A stretch of DNA of 16,100 bases from assembly GCA_945869365.1 (NCBI GenBank), contig CAMBOW010000041.1:1-16100 (forward strand), given 5' to 3'. Below the pieces are notes generated by a model. The model did no database searches. It saw only the letters and a program-made list of their open reading frames with translations, and was not told where the DNA came from. Source of the DNA: Flavobacterium psychrophilum. GTDB taxonomy: Bacteria > Bacteroidota > Bacteroidia > Flavobacteriales > Flavobacteriaceae. This document shows, one piece after another, positions 15,901-16,100 of this stretch (positions are counted from its first letter, which is position 1; each line of letters starts with the position of its first letter). A program made the translations under genes and the position numbers.

Positions 15901-16074
15901 AAAAAACAGGTGGATGGCTTCAAACCAAAGTGTATTGTATATCCAAAGGCGAGCGGTATCGGTGTTGTAATTACTTTCTATAAAGGTTCCGGCAGCCATA
16001 GCCACGGCGTATCCTAAAAACAAAATGGCCATTAATCGAGTAGAAAATAGCGCGGAGAGTAACTTTTTTTGCAT
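12937..16074 (-). CDS. ccsBA: Fused cytochrome c synthase CcsBA (ResB-CcsA), system II cytochrome c maturation
   Basis: Inner-membrane protein that exports haem and attaches it to CXXCH motifs of apocytochromes c in the periplasm. The 1045 residues hold a ResB/CcsB half (about 1-450: helices near 12-32, 46-64, 77-97 and 430-449 with a large periplasmic domain at 100-425) and a CcsA half (740-1040). The WWD haem motif is [21 protein letters not shown] (938-958). Likely haem-ligand histidines are H83 (LLHLSF), H870 ([14 protein letters not shown]), H967 (FVIHAR) and H1007 (GLHSYA); they match the order known for Helicobacter CcsBA, whose first ligand, as I recall, is also H83. Residues 470-487 ([17 protein letters not shown]) look like a signal peptide and precede a soluble segment at 488-740, a probable relic of fusion. 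The ATG at 16074 lies 26 bp from the window edge; its promoter is not visible. It overlaps the peroxidase start. Confidence 0.93.
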   Translation of the reverse strand: [1045 protein letters not shown]

Positions 16075-16100
16075 GATATAAAATAAAAAAAGGGAAATTT

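Noticed and set aside
12937..16074. Two separate genes (resB and ccsA) rather than a fusion
   Set aside because: The frame is uninterrupted for 1045 codons and the signal-like stretch at residues 470-487 has no preceding in-frame Met close enough with a leader to make it a convincing separate start.

Overview
The window looks like the chromosome of a member of the Flavobacteriaceae (Bacteroidetes), probably Flavobacterium or a close relative. Four things point there: AT-rich spacers with A-rich rather than strong Shine-Dalgarno leaders; copies of the Bacteroidetes -7 promoter element TATATTTG/TAAATTTG in front of transcription units; a large secreted protein with a type B type IX secretion (T9SS) C-terminal domain; and a fused ResB-CcsA cytochrome c maturation protein of the Bacteroidetes type. 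Gene families were assigned by reading motifs, with no database search.

Layout. Positions 1-457 (+) hold the 3' part of a small, probably secreted, unknown protein. From 8544 down to 454 there is one tightly packed minus-strand block, in transcription order: a 1104-residue T9SS adhesin-like protein, menB, menA, an MBL-fold hydrolase, a secreted cysteine/TPR protein and menC. All junctions are 10 bp or less, except 38 bp between menB and menA. At 8630-9064 (+) lies a small membrane protein with a bacterial PH domain. The 206 bp convergent spacer after it carries a stem-loop element built from GTTTCAR heptamers. Then come menD and cvfB as a minus-strand pair (11783 to 9271). menD is divergent from a GNAT acetyltransferase at 11897-12391 (+). 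The right end is a second minus-strand operon, ccsBA then a periplasmic glutathione-peroxidase-like protein (16074 to 12395), joined by an ATGATG stop/start overlap.

How the genes fit together. MenD, MenC, MenB and MenA are four steps of the classical o-succinylbenzoate route to menaquinone, the respiratory quinone of these bacteria. Isochorismate synthase (MenF), MenH, MenE, a recognisable hotdog DHNA-CoA thioesterase and the final methyltransferase are not in the window. The ccsBA/peroxidase operon serves c-type cytochrome assembly and thiol peroxide defence in the periplasm, so much of the window concerns the respiratory chain and cell envelope.

The core genes are ordinary. The parts worth a second look are the non-menaquinone passengers inside the men block (the T9SS protein, the MBL hydrolase next to menA, the secreted TPR protein), the heptamer stem-loop, and the overlapping opposed promoters at about 8552-8583. 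I found no clear CRISPR array, tRNA, rRNA, prophage, insertion sequence or defence system.
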